From NCBI GenBank assembly GCA_947561395.2, contig OX387190.1, positions 34,652,858 to 34,716,857 on the forward strand: a stretch of 64,000 bases of DNA. The letters are read 5' to 3'. Both the position numbers and the translations under genes were made by a program. The stretch is from Buxus sempervirens (taxonomy: Eukaryota > Streptophyta > Magnoliopsida > Buxales > Buxaceae). Below, in pieces: positions 40,701 through 50,357 of this stretch (positions are counted from its first letter, which is position 1; every line of letters starts with the position of its first letter). The notes below the pieces were generated by a model that was not told the DNA's origin, ran no database searches, and saw only the letters and a list, made by a program, of their open reading frames with translations.

Positions 40701-40926
40701 ACTATAGCCCCCCAATATGGTTGTTATATAACTGTTGGGGGGTAAAATGGATATAAAAGTGGCTTAAAACCACTTTTATGGAGGGAAAGCGGGCCAGGCG
40801 GGCGGCCTGCCGTGCCCAACATGGGCTGGCCCGCATGCCTGCGTGCCGCGACTCGCTGGGCCGCAGGCGTGCTGGGCCGTGCCGTGCTTGGGCCGGCACG
40901 GCCCAATAAGCAACCCTACAATTAAA
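37786..40926 (-). mobile_element. Inner hAT element, 3125 bp (37794-40918), once autonomous
   Basis: A perfect 8-bp duplication CAATTAAA (37786-37793 and 40919-40926) flanks terminal repeats TAGGGTTGCT and AGCAACCCTA. GC-rich subterminal blocks (GGGCC, GGCACG) lie at both ends. The interior carries an Ac-like transposase remnant on the minus strand. The deletion derivative at 24209-25371 shares both ends, so this element or a close relative supplied transposase in trans. Confidence 0.9.
38186..40245 (-). pseudogene. hAT (Ac-like) transposase with BED zinc finger, decayed
   Basis: The N-terminal part (from 40245) reads SVWLNFTNEN...AVCNHCKKNFSCKGK, the start of a BED zinc finger. The frame then shifts just inside the finger: the continuing GTGHLQRHLQKCLSKHSQ is in another frame. 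After TGA codons near 39790 and 39655, a 440-residue frame (39655-38333) holds the catalytic core, including TSDIWTSRQQISYLAIT, HVKCDCHILNLVLQD, EYRWNSTYLILEAAL, and the C-terminal hAT dimerisation region WWKQNQVYYPVLATMARDLL...ESAFSAGGR. A TAG at 38333 and a further TGA interrupt the tail, which otherwise continues LRAELRDQEYED to 38186. The protein cannot be made intact. Such enzymes excise and reinsert hAT DNA and leave 8-bp duplications. Confidence 0.9.
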
Positions 40927-41353
40927 TATCCTATAGATCCCCCATATTTACTATTGAATCCAAATTCGAATATGGTTATAAAATCCGAATCTAATTAATA
41001 TTTGAATTCGATTAAATATCCGAATTCGGTTAAAAATCTGAAAATCCGATTAAATTGGCCTCTTTTAAATTTACTACTTTCATATATGGTATGTTAGCCT
41101 GTTTACTTAAACTATTTTATAAAATTCTAAAAATTTCAATTATATCTTATATTTAATCAGATTCGGATTATTATCGGACGAATATAGTAAGATCCATATC
41201 TGAATCTGATTATTGAATGGATCTATTCTCTACATCCGTATTTGATCTATCAGATGTTTATTTGGATAAAGATCCAATTAAATCAAATAAATTTAATCGG
41301 AACCGGACGGTAATCGGATCAAGATCCGACCAATTGACAGCCGTACTTGCTGG

Positions 41354-44132
41354 TATTGTTGGCAAGTATGGTGGTGACCTGGAAAAACACCCCCTTTATT
41401 GTTCTTCTTGATCTGGCCCATACACCCAACTCTTCTGGATGACTACTCGCTGTCTCAAAATCTTTGAGATCGGTGAAAGGATCTACACCATTTTCGACTA
41501 TCCTGAGCTCACTGTCGTTTGTGGATAATCTCAAACAAAAAAATTGTGTGAAATATCTAGCTCCTCCTCTAATGCTTATGTCTCATCTCTCTCTCTCTCT
41601 TTCTCTACAATCTTGATGTCTTAAGTACAAATTAGAGGGAACGGAGAAGAAGAAGAATAAGGAATTGGGAGTGGCTGATGGAATCTTCAACTAGAAAGAA
41701 AAAGGACTCGTTGGTTTGGCATTTAATTTGAATTTTTCAAAGGCCATTTCCTTCAACTTGGCTCTCTCTCGCTCTCTCTCTCTACAACGAATCCTGTCCG
41801 TTGGAGTCTCTCTTTGGTTGGAAAGAGAGCTTCTCTGTTAAGAGTCTAGGAGTCTGCTCTTGAAGATTTGATAAAGTTCAATGCTATCTTTGAAGTTTTT
41901 AGAAGTTGAGGGATTAAAAAAAGCTTGAAATTCAACCGTTTTTTAACTTTCATTTCAGATGCCCATTTCAAACTTATGCGGAAAAGAATTTCCATAAAAT
42001 TCTCCATATTACATCCAAACACCAGAAAATAACAAAAGGGCGAAAAACTTTGTGTCTGTTGAAACAAACAGAACCGCCTAAGGGGTTTTCATTTGAAAAA
42101 AACAATTCACGAATTAAATGATCTGAATGTCAAAGTTGACTGTCTTTCATAACCATCCAGGAAGGGATCATTTGGGATTTAGCCCAAATCACCACCCATT
42201 TATCCTGTTCTCTCTCTCAAGTCTCAACAGTCAATCAGCTAATAGATCAGCACACAGGCACTTGGAATGCCCAGATTGTGAATTTCTTCTGGGATGGTTG
42301 ACCCATGTCAGTAGTGCGATGGGCTGGGCATTTGCAAAGCCTTTTTTTTTTTCCCCTTAAAACATAAAAAATTTTTTTTTTTATTGCCCAATATCTAGCC
42401 ATGAGGCATGCCAAGTATGGCCGGCCGTGGAGTGCCTTAACGGGCCACTGGTCTGCAAGGTCTAGCCCAGCACGATACAGCCAGACATCGCGTGGCGCTG
42501 TCACGGGCGCCTCTGGTCTGGCGGGCCGTTTGACATCCCTATTAGGAAATGTTTCAGCTTTTGTTGCTCTCGATCGAATCTGCAGTGATGCTTCCCATTT
42601 CATGAGCTCCATATGATGCTCATACTGAGGCATCGTTGCCGTTATCTTATCAATGACGGTATCAACCATCAAGAACACGGTTCTCATCGGATACCAATCT
42701 GCTTAAAAAGGCACACAAACTACAAAGTGCTTGCACTGATAATTTTCGCGGTTCTCTCCCTTGACATTTGTTCTTTAGCTTCTGCACAAAAGATCCAAAA
42801 TGTATCCAGAAGTGCCAAGACTCTGAAGAAGTCAGATTTTATCTTGGGAAAGAAAAGTCATGGTTTTTGTCATTGCCAGCAAACCCTTCTATATATGTTC
42901 ATTTATGGAGAAATGTGTAGATTCTTCAAAATTCAGTCAAGTCTCCACTGTGAAGAGACATCTGATCTTATTCATTTCGGTGGGGGAACCGGGCAGCTGG
43001 TTAATTCCATCAACAATTCCAAATTCCTGCTTTCTCAATTTAATATGAGAACGAATTCAATTAAATCAAAAGGGTCCGGGTTAAGGCGGTAGAGCATAGT
43101 GCCACACTTATCCAATTAATTCTCCCTATGTTCGAGTGATATTTTTTAAAATAATTGAGAAAAAGTGTCTTCGCAAAGTGTTTCTTTTTAAAATTAAAAA
43201 AAAAAAAAGGCCCTTCTAAACCTTTTACAATTATTTCTTGTTGCAAGTATTTTAAGAGATTTATAAGTGCTTTGAGGGTATTTTAAGATGAAAATGCCCT
43301 AAAATGACATCTGTTCTCAATTGTTTTAAAAAAGTATCCTTAATTTCCAATTAGGGAGAATTGGGTGACTCAATCTCAATTATGTTTAAAAATCACCACA
43401 AAAAACCAGTTTTCCCCACATTTTAATTGTATCACCTTCATAACGTGAGTGACCTGCTTCAACAGAGGATTCTGTCTCCAGAGACCAGAGTTGTTCAACA
43501 ACCAACCGTGGCTCCTTTGTTCAATGCCCACGAACCAACAGAAACACGACATGTTTTCCGGTTGGGTCCAGCGTATTTTATTCTTCCGGGTCTAGTCAAG
43601 GTTTCTTTTGGAGATGGAGAAAAGAGCAGCCCTAGCGACGGGGCTCCCAAACGATGCTCAACGTATAAGCCCTTTTGGGTCTTGGCCCATCTATAAGGAC
43701 CCTAACCTTGATAACCCCAGTCCAGGAACTAAAAGAATCCGGCAGAAATTAAGTAGAGATATATTCGATGTCATGTAGTGGTAAACGTTGTCGGCTTTGG
43801 TTCATCACCTTCTGAAAAAGGCTAAAACCTCTGCACAGGACGAGGAGGACGGGCAGGGCTAGCGGCTAGGCCAAGAAGACGTAACGAATGCATTCATTAC
43901 GAAAATCGCCTTCTGGATTCGCGATAAGGTTTTGATGGCTATCATTTGTCAAACTCTACTCGTCAACGTGCTCTTAATGCCACGTGGGATCCGGCCTGAT
44001 ACCGGACGAACTGCCCATAGATTCACTGTTAGATATGTGACGTTGACAGGTCCCGGCCCTGGAGCAGTTCTTTTGCGTCTTGTCGGCTTTCAGGTCGACC
44101 ACTCCCTCATATTGCGAATTTTTTTTTTTTAT
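41354..44132. other. Intergenic DNA with a possible hAT end and a possible SINE
   Basis: At about 42390-42545 a GC-rich block ends GGCGGGCCGTTTGACATCCC, like a right end of a hAT element, but a left end is not evident. At 43074-43130 the sequence GGTTAAGGCGGTAGAGCA...TATGTTCGAGTG weakly recalls tRNA A and B boxes. Open frames at 42247-43092 have no known domain. Confidence 0.3.
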
Positions 44133-44588
44133 AAATTACACTTACCATCCTTGAGATATGAAATAATTATACTTACCTCTCTTGCGGTTTCTGATATAAC
44201 ACTGTCACCCTTTGACGTTTATGTATGGGTCACACTAACACCCCTCACTACATTTTTCGTATTAAAAAATAAATAACTTTTGAATGTATGACTAAAAATT
44301 AATTTTCTTTTTTTAATTTTTCGTATGACGAAAAATAAATACATTTTTCGTATTAAAAAATAAATAACTTCTAAATTAATTTTTAGTCATACATTCACAA
44401 ATTATTTATTTTTTAAAATTAATTTTTAGTCATACATTCAAAAGTTATTTATTTTTTAATACAGAAAATGTAATGAGGGGTGTTAGTGTGACCCACACAT
44501 AAACGTCAAGGGGTGACAGTGTTATATCAAAAACCCCAAGGGAGGTAAGTGTAATTATGTCATATCTCAAGGGAGTTAAGTGTAATTT
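44133..44588. mobile_element. Long-TIR foldback element, 456 bp, probably MULE-like MITE
   Basis: Arms of about 145 bp form an inverted repeat: AAATTACACTTACCATCCTT at the left pairs with AAATTACACTTAACTCCCTT at the right read in reverse. TGATATAACACTGTCACCC and GGGTCACACTAACACCCCTC are present in both arms. The centre repeats TTTTTAGTCATACATTCA and ATAAATAACTT. Poly-T flanks hide any target duplication, so the superfamily is uncertain. Confidence 0.75.
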
Positions 44589-44621
44589 GCTCTTTTTTTG
44601 TTTTTATTTTTGGGTAGTACT

Positions 44622-44671
44622 CCTATTGCGATTTTCTTTTCTTTTTTTGGTAGTCACCTATTGCGATTTTC
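44622..44671 (-). mobile_element. Micro-insertion ACTACCA(A)n with 15-bp target duplication
   Basis: CCTATTGCGATTTTC at 44622-44636 is repeated exactly at 44657-44671. The 20 nt between read TGACTACCAAAAAAAGAAAA on the minus strand. Confidence 0.65.
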
Positions 44672-45039
44672 GTCCTCTAATCTTTTGTTTATTCTATTAA
44701 TGTTTGCTGGAACAGTCCGTGCTCTCTCCCTCCTTATTGAAGAGGGGGCATGGCTCGCTAGGTGTGCTGCACCAAAGTTAGACTACACCACTTCCCCACG
44801 GGGCTGTCGCAAGGATTTCGCACGTGGCTTATTTCTCAACCATACCAAATTTAACGTCGTTGTCCACGGTTTGAACGGCTAAGATCAAATGGGAGGTTGT
44901 CAACTTTCAATTGGAGAAGTGCTATATGCAATGCTGCATCGCCGGGACGAAATCTTCTCCATTGCTTTGCTGCATTTCGTCCCTTAATTCCTTTTTTTTT
45001 TTTTTCTGTTTTCCAAAAAAAAAAAAAAAGAGATATTGC

Positions 45040-45687
45040 CACGTGGATAGAAGTGGCAATGGATTAGATTGATGTAGGGGGTTAACAAGCCAAGACTCAA
45101 CCCAAATCCTATCATTTAATAAATGAGTTGGAATATCCCAACCCGCCAATCCGTTTAAATAATTTAAAATACTATTTAAAATTTTAATTCATTCAAATAT
45201 CAAAGTATATGCAAATTCTATTTTTTAATTCATTCTAATATCAAAGCACATTTAACAAATGTAATAACACAACAATCATTAAGATAGAACTAAAATAACA
45301 TGAAGAAAAGAACTAAAACATAATAATAAAGTCTTAAAAGACTTTACTTATCATCAAGGCCTCAATTTATATTAATAGAGGCTAAAAATTTTGAAATATT
45401 TATATGTAGAAAATCTTTCTTTATTTTATCCTTTGTCATTATTTAAATTAAAAGAGAAAATATTGAGTAGCCACAACTATTGTTAGTATAATGATCCAAA
45501 CTTATATTACATAAAAAAATAATCGGGTTATAATCGGATTAAGAGGTCAAACCCTAACCCCAACCCGTTTATAATCGAGTTGAGAATTGATGACCCGAAC
45601 CCCCAACCCATGAGTTGAAACAGTCAACCCAAACCCGCCTAAGACCAGGTGAGTTGGTGGGTCATAATTGCCACCTCTACACGTGGA
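45040..45687. mobile_element. hAT-type MITE, 632 bp (45048-45679)
   Basis: A perfect 8-bp duplication CACGTGGA (45040-45047 and 45680-45687) flanks terminal repeats TAGAAGTGGCAAT and ATTGCCACCTCTA. Subterminal AACCC/GGGTT blocks surround an AT-rich, non-coding centre. Confidence 0.85.
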
Positions 45688-47700
45688 ACATTACCATTGT
45701 AGAAGATTTTATGCCGGTGTTTGTAGAAGATTTCAATGTTAGATTTTCCCGAAACCAAACCATTGCCATCTCCGAAAAGATTTGCTAGTCCTGCATCTAA
45801 CTTTTTTTTTTATATATGAAGGGCCAAGCTTAAAGATTTCCATTATCAAAAAACATAATTACAAAGACATCAGCCCTAACCTGAAGATACAAAAGAACCA
45901 TTGGAACAGCATGAGGCCTAAAAACAGAGCCATAAACTCAACCGGTTCTACTATGTCTTGGTAAAGAAAGGTCAGATTTGCAGCCAATGCCACAAAAACC
46001 AACTGAAAAACATTGGTAAATTCTGACGAGGGGTTTGCTTGAACGCAAATTAAACAGTTCCCAAAAGACGGGAAGATATCATCATCGTCAATGACGTGAT
46101 GATTAGAGGGTGAGAAAACGGCGAACCGGATCTCGTCCTCACAGAGAGACATAGAAGAAATTGGTTTAGCATGGTATCCCTGTACCAAGAATCCCCAACC
46201 ACAAGAAGACCCAAAAACAGATTAAACCATACAAGAGCAACACCAAGAAGAGACATTCAAACACCACCTGCATGACTATCCAAAAGGTAACAAAAGAGTA
46301 ATAAGCAAAACAACCACCAACAACTAATACAACACCAAAAAAAGAGGGTAATTGTATCCGGATATCCAACCAGAGGATCCCGAATGCAACCCCCCACTAT
46401 CGTCTCCATTTGGGTCGTCTGAATCATCTATCTCCGTTTCCATCATAGTATAACTAGCAGCAAGGCAATGAGATGAGAAGAGAAAGATGCCACAAGGAAG
46501 AACGGGAGGCTGATGGAAAAATCTTGTGGGAGGTGATCTGAAAGTCAAATGAGAACTATGCCGACCTCAGATTACAGAATAGGGAAGATGACTACCTTGA
46601 TCCCTCAAACGCTCGCCTCAATCCCTCCCATGTTGCTCTCAACTTGTTACTAGTTGTGTGCGTGATTAAATGACCTTGACGCATGGTCTCATCTTAAAAT
46701 TTTCAAGAAATAATACTTTTCTTGTCAAATATATATATATTTGCTTCGTATATATATATTAAAAGTAAAGTTTTTCGTGCAAATGTTTGAGGACTACAAA
46801 AGACCCGTGCGTTTATACCTTTCCCAGAGCTTTGGAAGGACATGAATTCTCAAAAAAGAAGAAGTAATAATAATAATAATAAAGAAAGAAAGAAAAGAAG
46901 AAAAAACATTACAAGAATATTTAATATTATTTCATACCACTGTTTAAAAACCGTGAAAAATTGGGATAACTTACCTAAGTTACTCGGATAGGTAGGTTGT
47001 AAGTTTATTCGCCCTAAAAACCAGGTAATTCTTAATGAGGTATTTTTGTATTGTAAATCTCTAAATTTAAGTGACTTCTTTGCCAATTAATCAGATATTA
47101 GATAAAACCGTCTTTAAATTTAAATTGTTATATGTGTTTCTGTTATTTCTTAAAATATTACTTATTATTATATAATAACTAAGCTGGTAATTCGGCAAAG
47201 TTAACAGGAGTCACTCGGACAAGTAAGCCTCGGGGTAACGAGTACTGCCCCTGTTTCGTGAACAAATAAATAAACAGTTTCTGAAAAAACTGTGGAAGCA
47301 CCGGAAAGAGGTTCACGTATCATTTCAAAGTAAATCGGCAGATTGATTCGTCGACCACCTCCGGCTCGAGGATTTACGTCAGAAGCGGTTACATCTGGAT
47401 CAAATCCATGTGAATCCACGTCCCGTGGAGTAGTTAGCCATCATGGAGGCGTTGCTTCGAATAATCAATTTGACCATAATCCGCCGAATCACGTCACGTC
47501 AATCACCTCGTGCCCTCCTGGTCAATAGCAGTTCACAAAACAGAGTTACGTGCCGGTGCATCCAAATATTGTTTGAAACATCTGTGGCATCCAAATATTG
47601 TTTGAAACATCTGCTCCGACACATGCAGAAGTTCCTACGCAGACCATTTCGGGTTGAAATCTTCCGCCGCACCGGGATACCTTCAGCATCCGTGCGTGAG
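45688..47700. other. Intergenic DNA, nothing firmly recognised
   Basis: Overlapping minus-strand frames at 45859-46548 encode hydrophobic, T-rich-derived peptides without a known domain. A (TA)n region lies at 46728-46760. GC content rises at 47340-47700 without a recognisable gene. Confidence 0.35.
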
Positions 47701-47772
47701 GAAATGTAAACTGAATAGCATCCACGGGTTGCCACACGACTTAATTGCGGGAGACGATTTGAGGCCATATCA

Positions 47773-47817
47773 ACTAGGCCATGTTGTGTGTTACCAAAAA
47801 AAAACTAGGCCATGTTG
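47773..47817 (+). mobile_element. Micro-insertion TGTGTTACCA(A)n with 14-bp target duplication
   Basis: ACTAGGCCATGTTG occurs at 47773-47786 and 47804-47817, separated by 17 nt reading TGTGTTACCAAAAAAAA. A third copy of the same 14-mer follows the next LINE at 48292-48305, so two retroposition events used the same site in succession. Confidence 0.7.
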
Positions 47818-48291
47818 CAGCTGCAGGGGGATTGTGTTGAAATCATAAGGGGTGTTTTATGGCTAGTTTTTCTATTTCCTTGAATGTGAACTCAGCCATA
47901 CAAGCTGAAGCAAGAGCGGCTCTTGAAGGGATTAAATTGACAACTGCTTTGGGTGTTTCACATGTTATTCTAGAAGGCGATTTTGGGGTAATTATCTCGA
48001 TGTTGAAGGGGTCTTCAGTTCAAATTCCGTGGAGATTGAAAGGTATTATAGAAGAAAATTTTCATCTCTGTGCAAATTTTCAAGAGGTTATTTTTGTTCA
48101 CACTTATAGAGAAGAAAATCAGGGAACTGATAGGCTGGCAAATCATGCCATAGACCACTTCTCGTCTTTGGATGAAGTGCCCTCCCTCCTTTTTATCTTT
48201 TATCCTCTTGGATGATGCAAGGATGCAACTTTGTAAGAGTTGTTCACTGAATTAAAAGTTGCTGGTTTCAATACCAATAAAAAAAAAAAAA
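47818..48291 (+). mobile_element. 5'-truncated L1-type LINE, 474 bp, with target duplication
   Basis: The insert lies between identical copies of ACTAGGCCATGTTG (47804-47817 and 48292-48305) and ends in ATACCAATAAAA plus a long A-tail. It contains the terminal RNase H-like domain described separately, then about 80 bp of 3' UTR. That 3' UTR later became part of the tandem array. Confidence 0.85.
47859..48215 (+). pseudogene. LINE RNase H-like (RVT_3) domain remnant, 118 aa open frame
   Basis: The frame reads MASFSISLNVNSAIQAEARA and on through AALEGIKLTTALGVSHVILEGDF, then HTYREENQGTDRLANHAIDHF. This is the typical end of plant LINE polyproteins: the E of AEARAAL, the D of EGDF and the terminal D of GTDRLANHA match the RNase H acidic set. 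The first strand, upstream of the ATG, is broken by a TAA (frame GGIVLKS*). The domain is therefore incomplete and the element 5'-truncated, and the ATG is incidental. No function is expected. Confidence 0.8.
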
Positions 48292-49569
48292 ACTAGGCCA
48301 TGTTGGTCCAACGGTGGAGGATGTATACACATAAGCATTTTGCACTTATGTGAACATGTATTTCACCGTTGGATTAAGAGATTTTCCAGTGAAGAGCTCC
48401 AATAGATTTAAAGTCAAACGATTTCATCCTTGCGAACTGAATAGATGATGCAAGAGGATGCAACTTTGTAAGAGTTGTTCACTGAATTAAAAGTTGCTGG
48501 TTTCAATACCAATAAAAAAAAAAAAACTAGGCCATGTTGGTCCAACGGTGGAGGATGTATACACATAAGCTTTTTGCACTTATGTGAACATGTATTTCAC
48601 CGTTGGATTAAGAGATTTTCCAGTGAAGAGCTCCAATAGATTTAAAGTCAAACGATTTCATCCCTGCGAACTGAATAGATGATGCAAGAGGATGCAACTT
48701 TGTAAGAGTTGTTCACTGAATTAAAAGTTGCTGGTTTCAATACCAATAAAAAAAAAAAAAAATTAGGCCATGTTGGTCCAACGGTGGAGGATGTATACAC
48801 ATAAGCTTTTTGCACTTATGTGAACATGTATTTCACCGTTGGATTAAGAGATTTTCCAGTGAAGAGCTCCAATAGATTTAAAGTCAAACGATTTCATCCC
48901 TGCGAACTGAATAGATGATGCAAGAGGATGCAACTTTGTAAGAGTTGTTCACTGAATTAAAAGTTGCTGGTTTCAATACCAATAAAAAAAAAAAAACTAG
49001 GCCATGTTGGTCCAACGGTGGAGGATGTATACACATAAGCTTTTTGCACTTATGTGAACATGTATTTCACCGTTGGATTAAGAGATTTTCCAGTGAAGAG
49101 CTCCAATAGATTTAAAGTCAAACGATTTCATCCCTGCGAACTGAATAGATGATGCAAGAGGATGCAACTTTGTAAGAGTTGTTCACTGAATTAAAAGTTG
49201 CTGGTTTCAATACCAATAAAAAAAAAAAAATTAGGCCATGTTGGTCCAACGGTGGAGGATGTATACACATAAGCTTTTTGCACTTATGTGAACATGTATT
49301 TCACCGTTGGATTAAGAGATTTTCCAGTGAAGAGCTCCAATAGATTTAAAGTCAAACGATTTCATCCCTGCGAACTGAATAGATGATGCAAGAGGATGAA
49401 ACTTTGTAAGAGTTGTTCACTGAATTAAAAGTTGCTGGTTTCAATACCAATAAAAAAAAAAAAAACTAGGCCATGTTGGTCCAACGGTGGAGGATGTATA
49501 CACATAAGCTTTTTGCACTTATGTGAACATGTATTTCACCGTTGGATTAAGAGATTTTCCAGTGAAGAG
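48211..49569. repeat. Young tandem array, units 1-6 of about 234 bp
   Basis: Units start at 48211, 48444, 48678, 48914, 49148 and 49382, with lengths of 233-236 bp that differ mainly in the A-tail. Each unit holds the LINE 3' UTR (GATGATGCAAGAGGATGCAA...), its A-tail, the target site ACTAGGCCATGTTGG, a foldback and a flank ending GCGAACTGAATA. Units are almost identical; unit 1 lacks AG in GCAAGAGG and has AAGCATTTT for AAGCTTTTT. Unit 6 is cut at 49569 by an LTR element and resumes at 60270. Confidence 0.95.
48307..48373. repeat. 67-bp foldback inside each array unit
   Basis: The ends TCCAACGGTG and CACCGTTGGA are exact inverted repeats, and inside them CACATAAG pairs with CTTATGTG. The same hairpin recurs in every unit. 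TCCAACGGT-type ends occur in small plant foldback elements, but no separate target duplication was found here. Confidence 0.75.
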
Positions 49570-50132
49570 TGTAGACACCTGATTTTTGCACCCCCGAAAA
49601 TGAAGAAAATGAAAATTTCAATTAAAAAGTCAAACCCTGAGGGGGCCAAAATTTGACTTTTTGATCCAAAGAGAATTGGCCATCAAACTTCCTCTCATTG
49701 AAAAGAGCATTTCGACACGGTTCTAATGCAACTGAGTTTGCTGGAATCGGAGTCCGGATGAGGAAGTTATAAGCCGGTCAAACTTTTGGGGGAGCGAAAG
49801 TTGACTTTTTGCTCGGCCCCAATTCAACTGTCCAATTTGATCCCATTGGATAGAGCATTTCGAGCTGATTCCAACGACACCAAATTTGCTGAAATCGGAC
49901 ATCGGACGGAAAAGTTATGGGCAGTTGAAGTTTCAAAGAAAAGCTGCCCATGTGGCAAAACAGCAGCAAAAAGCAGAATAGATGAATTAAATAAATAAAA
50001 ATGATCTTTTAATATTATTTTAATAAGAGAATCTCGTTTTATAATAAAATAATCAAAAAATCGGATAAAAATCTTTAAATAAACCAAATTGAATAAAGGT
50101 TTGAAATCCAAACATTTTAAAAACGTGCGGGA

Positions 50133-50335
50133 CCGTATTTGAAGTACGGGCGACGCATGCCCGTACTTCAACTACGGGCAAGCTTCTAGAAGGGGACGCG
50201 TGGCGGGACACGCGTCCCGTACGGAAGAATCTGCGATAATTGCAAATATTCGTTTTTTGCCCGTAATTGAATTACGGGCAAGGCACGCCCGTACTTGAAG
50301 TACGGGCAAGGCATGCCCGTAGTTCAATTACGGGC
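50133..50335. promoter_or_regulatory. Cluster of CCCGTA...TACGGG palindromes in the LTR promoter
   Basis: Five near-perfect 17-21-bp inverted repeats lie at 50133-50149, 50159-50180, 50258-50280, 50287-50307 and 50315-50335. Centres are TTGAA or TTCAA, for example CCCGTAATTGAATTACGGG and CCCGTACTTGAAGTACGGG. A different palindrome, GGACGCGTG/CACGCGTCC, sits at 50194-50217. The cluster ends 15 bp before the TATA box. Degenerate forms (ACCGT...ACGGGC) recur at 51179-51255. The same cluster is in the 3' LTR at +8240. Confidence 0.85.
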
Positions 50336-50349
50336 ACGAAAATTTTGCC

Positions 50350-50357
50350 TATAAATA
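50350..50357 (+). promoter_or_regulatory. TATA box of the 5' LTR
   Basis: TATAAATA followed by GAGAGGCC, which would place the transcript start near 50380. The copy in the 3' LTR is at 58590-58597. Confidence 0.7.

Larger units (their letters stand above)
37702..41353. mobile_element. Outer hAT-type MITE (37710-41345), split by an inner hAT element
   Basis: A perfect 8-bp duplication CTTGCTGG (37702-37709 and 41346-41353) flanks terminal repeats TAGGGGTGTAAATGGGTTGG and the complement of TACGGCTGTCAATTGGTCGG. Subtracting the inner element and one copy of its target duplication leaves 503 bp, close in size and in TTCGGAT/ATCCGAA content to the MITE at 15012-15540. Confidence 0.85.

Noticed and set aside
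42390-42545. Complete hAT element ending GGCGGGCCGTTTGACATCCC
   Set aside because: No matching left terminus or 8-bp duplication was found, so only a possible end is noted.
43074-43220. Possible tRNA-derived SINE (GGTTAAGGCGGTAGAGCA and GTTCGAGTG)
   Set aside because: A and B boxes are only weakly matched, and no target duplication could be found around the A-rich tail.
45859-46548. Chain of hydrophobic minus-strand frames resembling membrane proteins
   Set aside because: Hydrophobicity comes from T-rich DNA; frames do not join by splice sites into a known protein.
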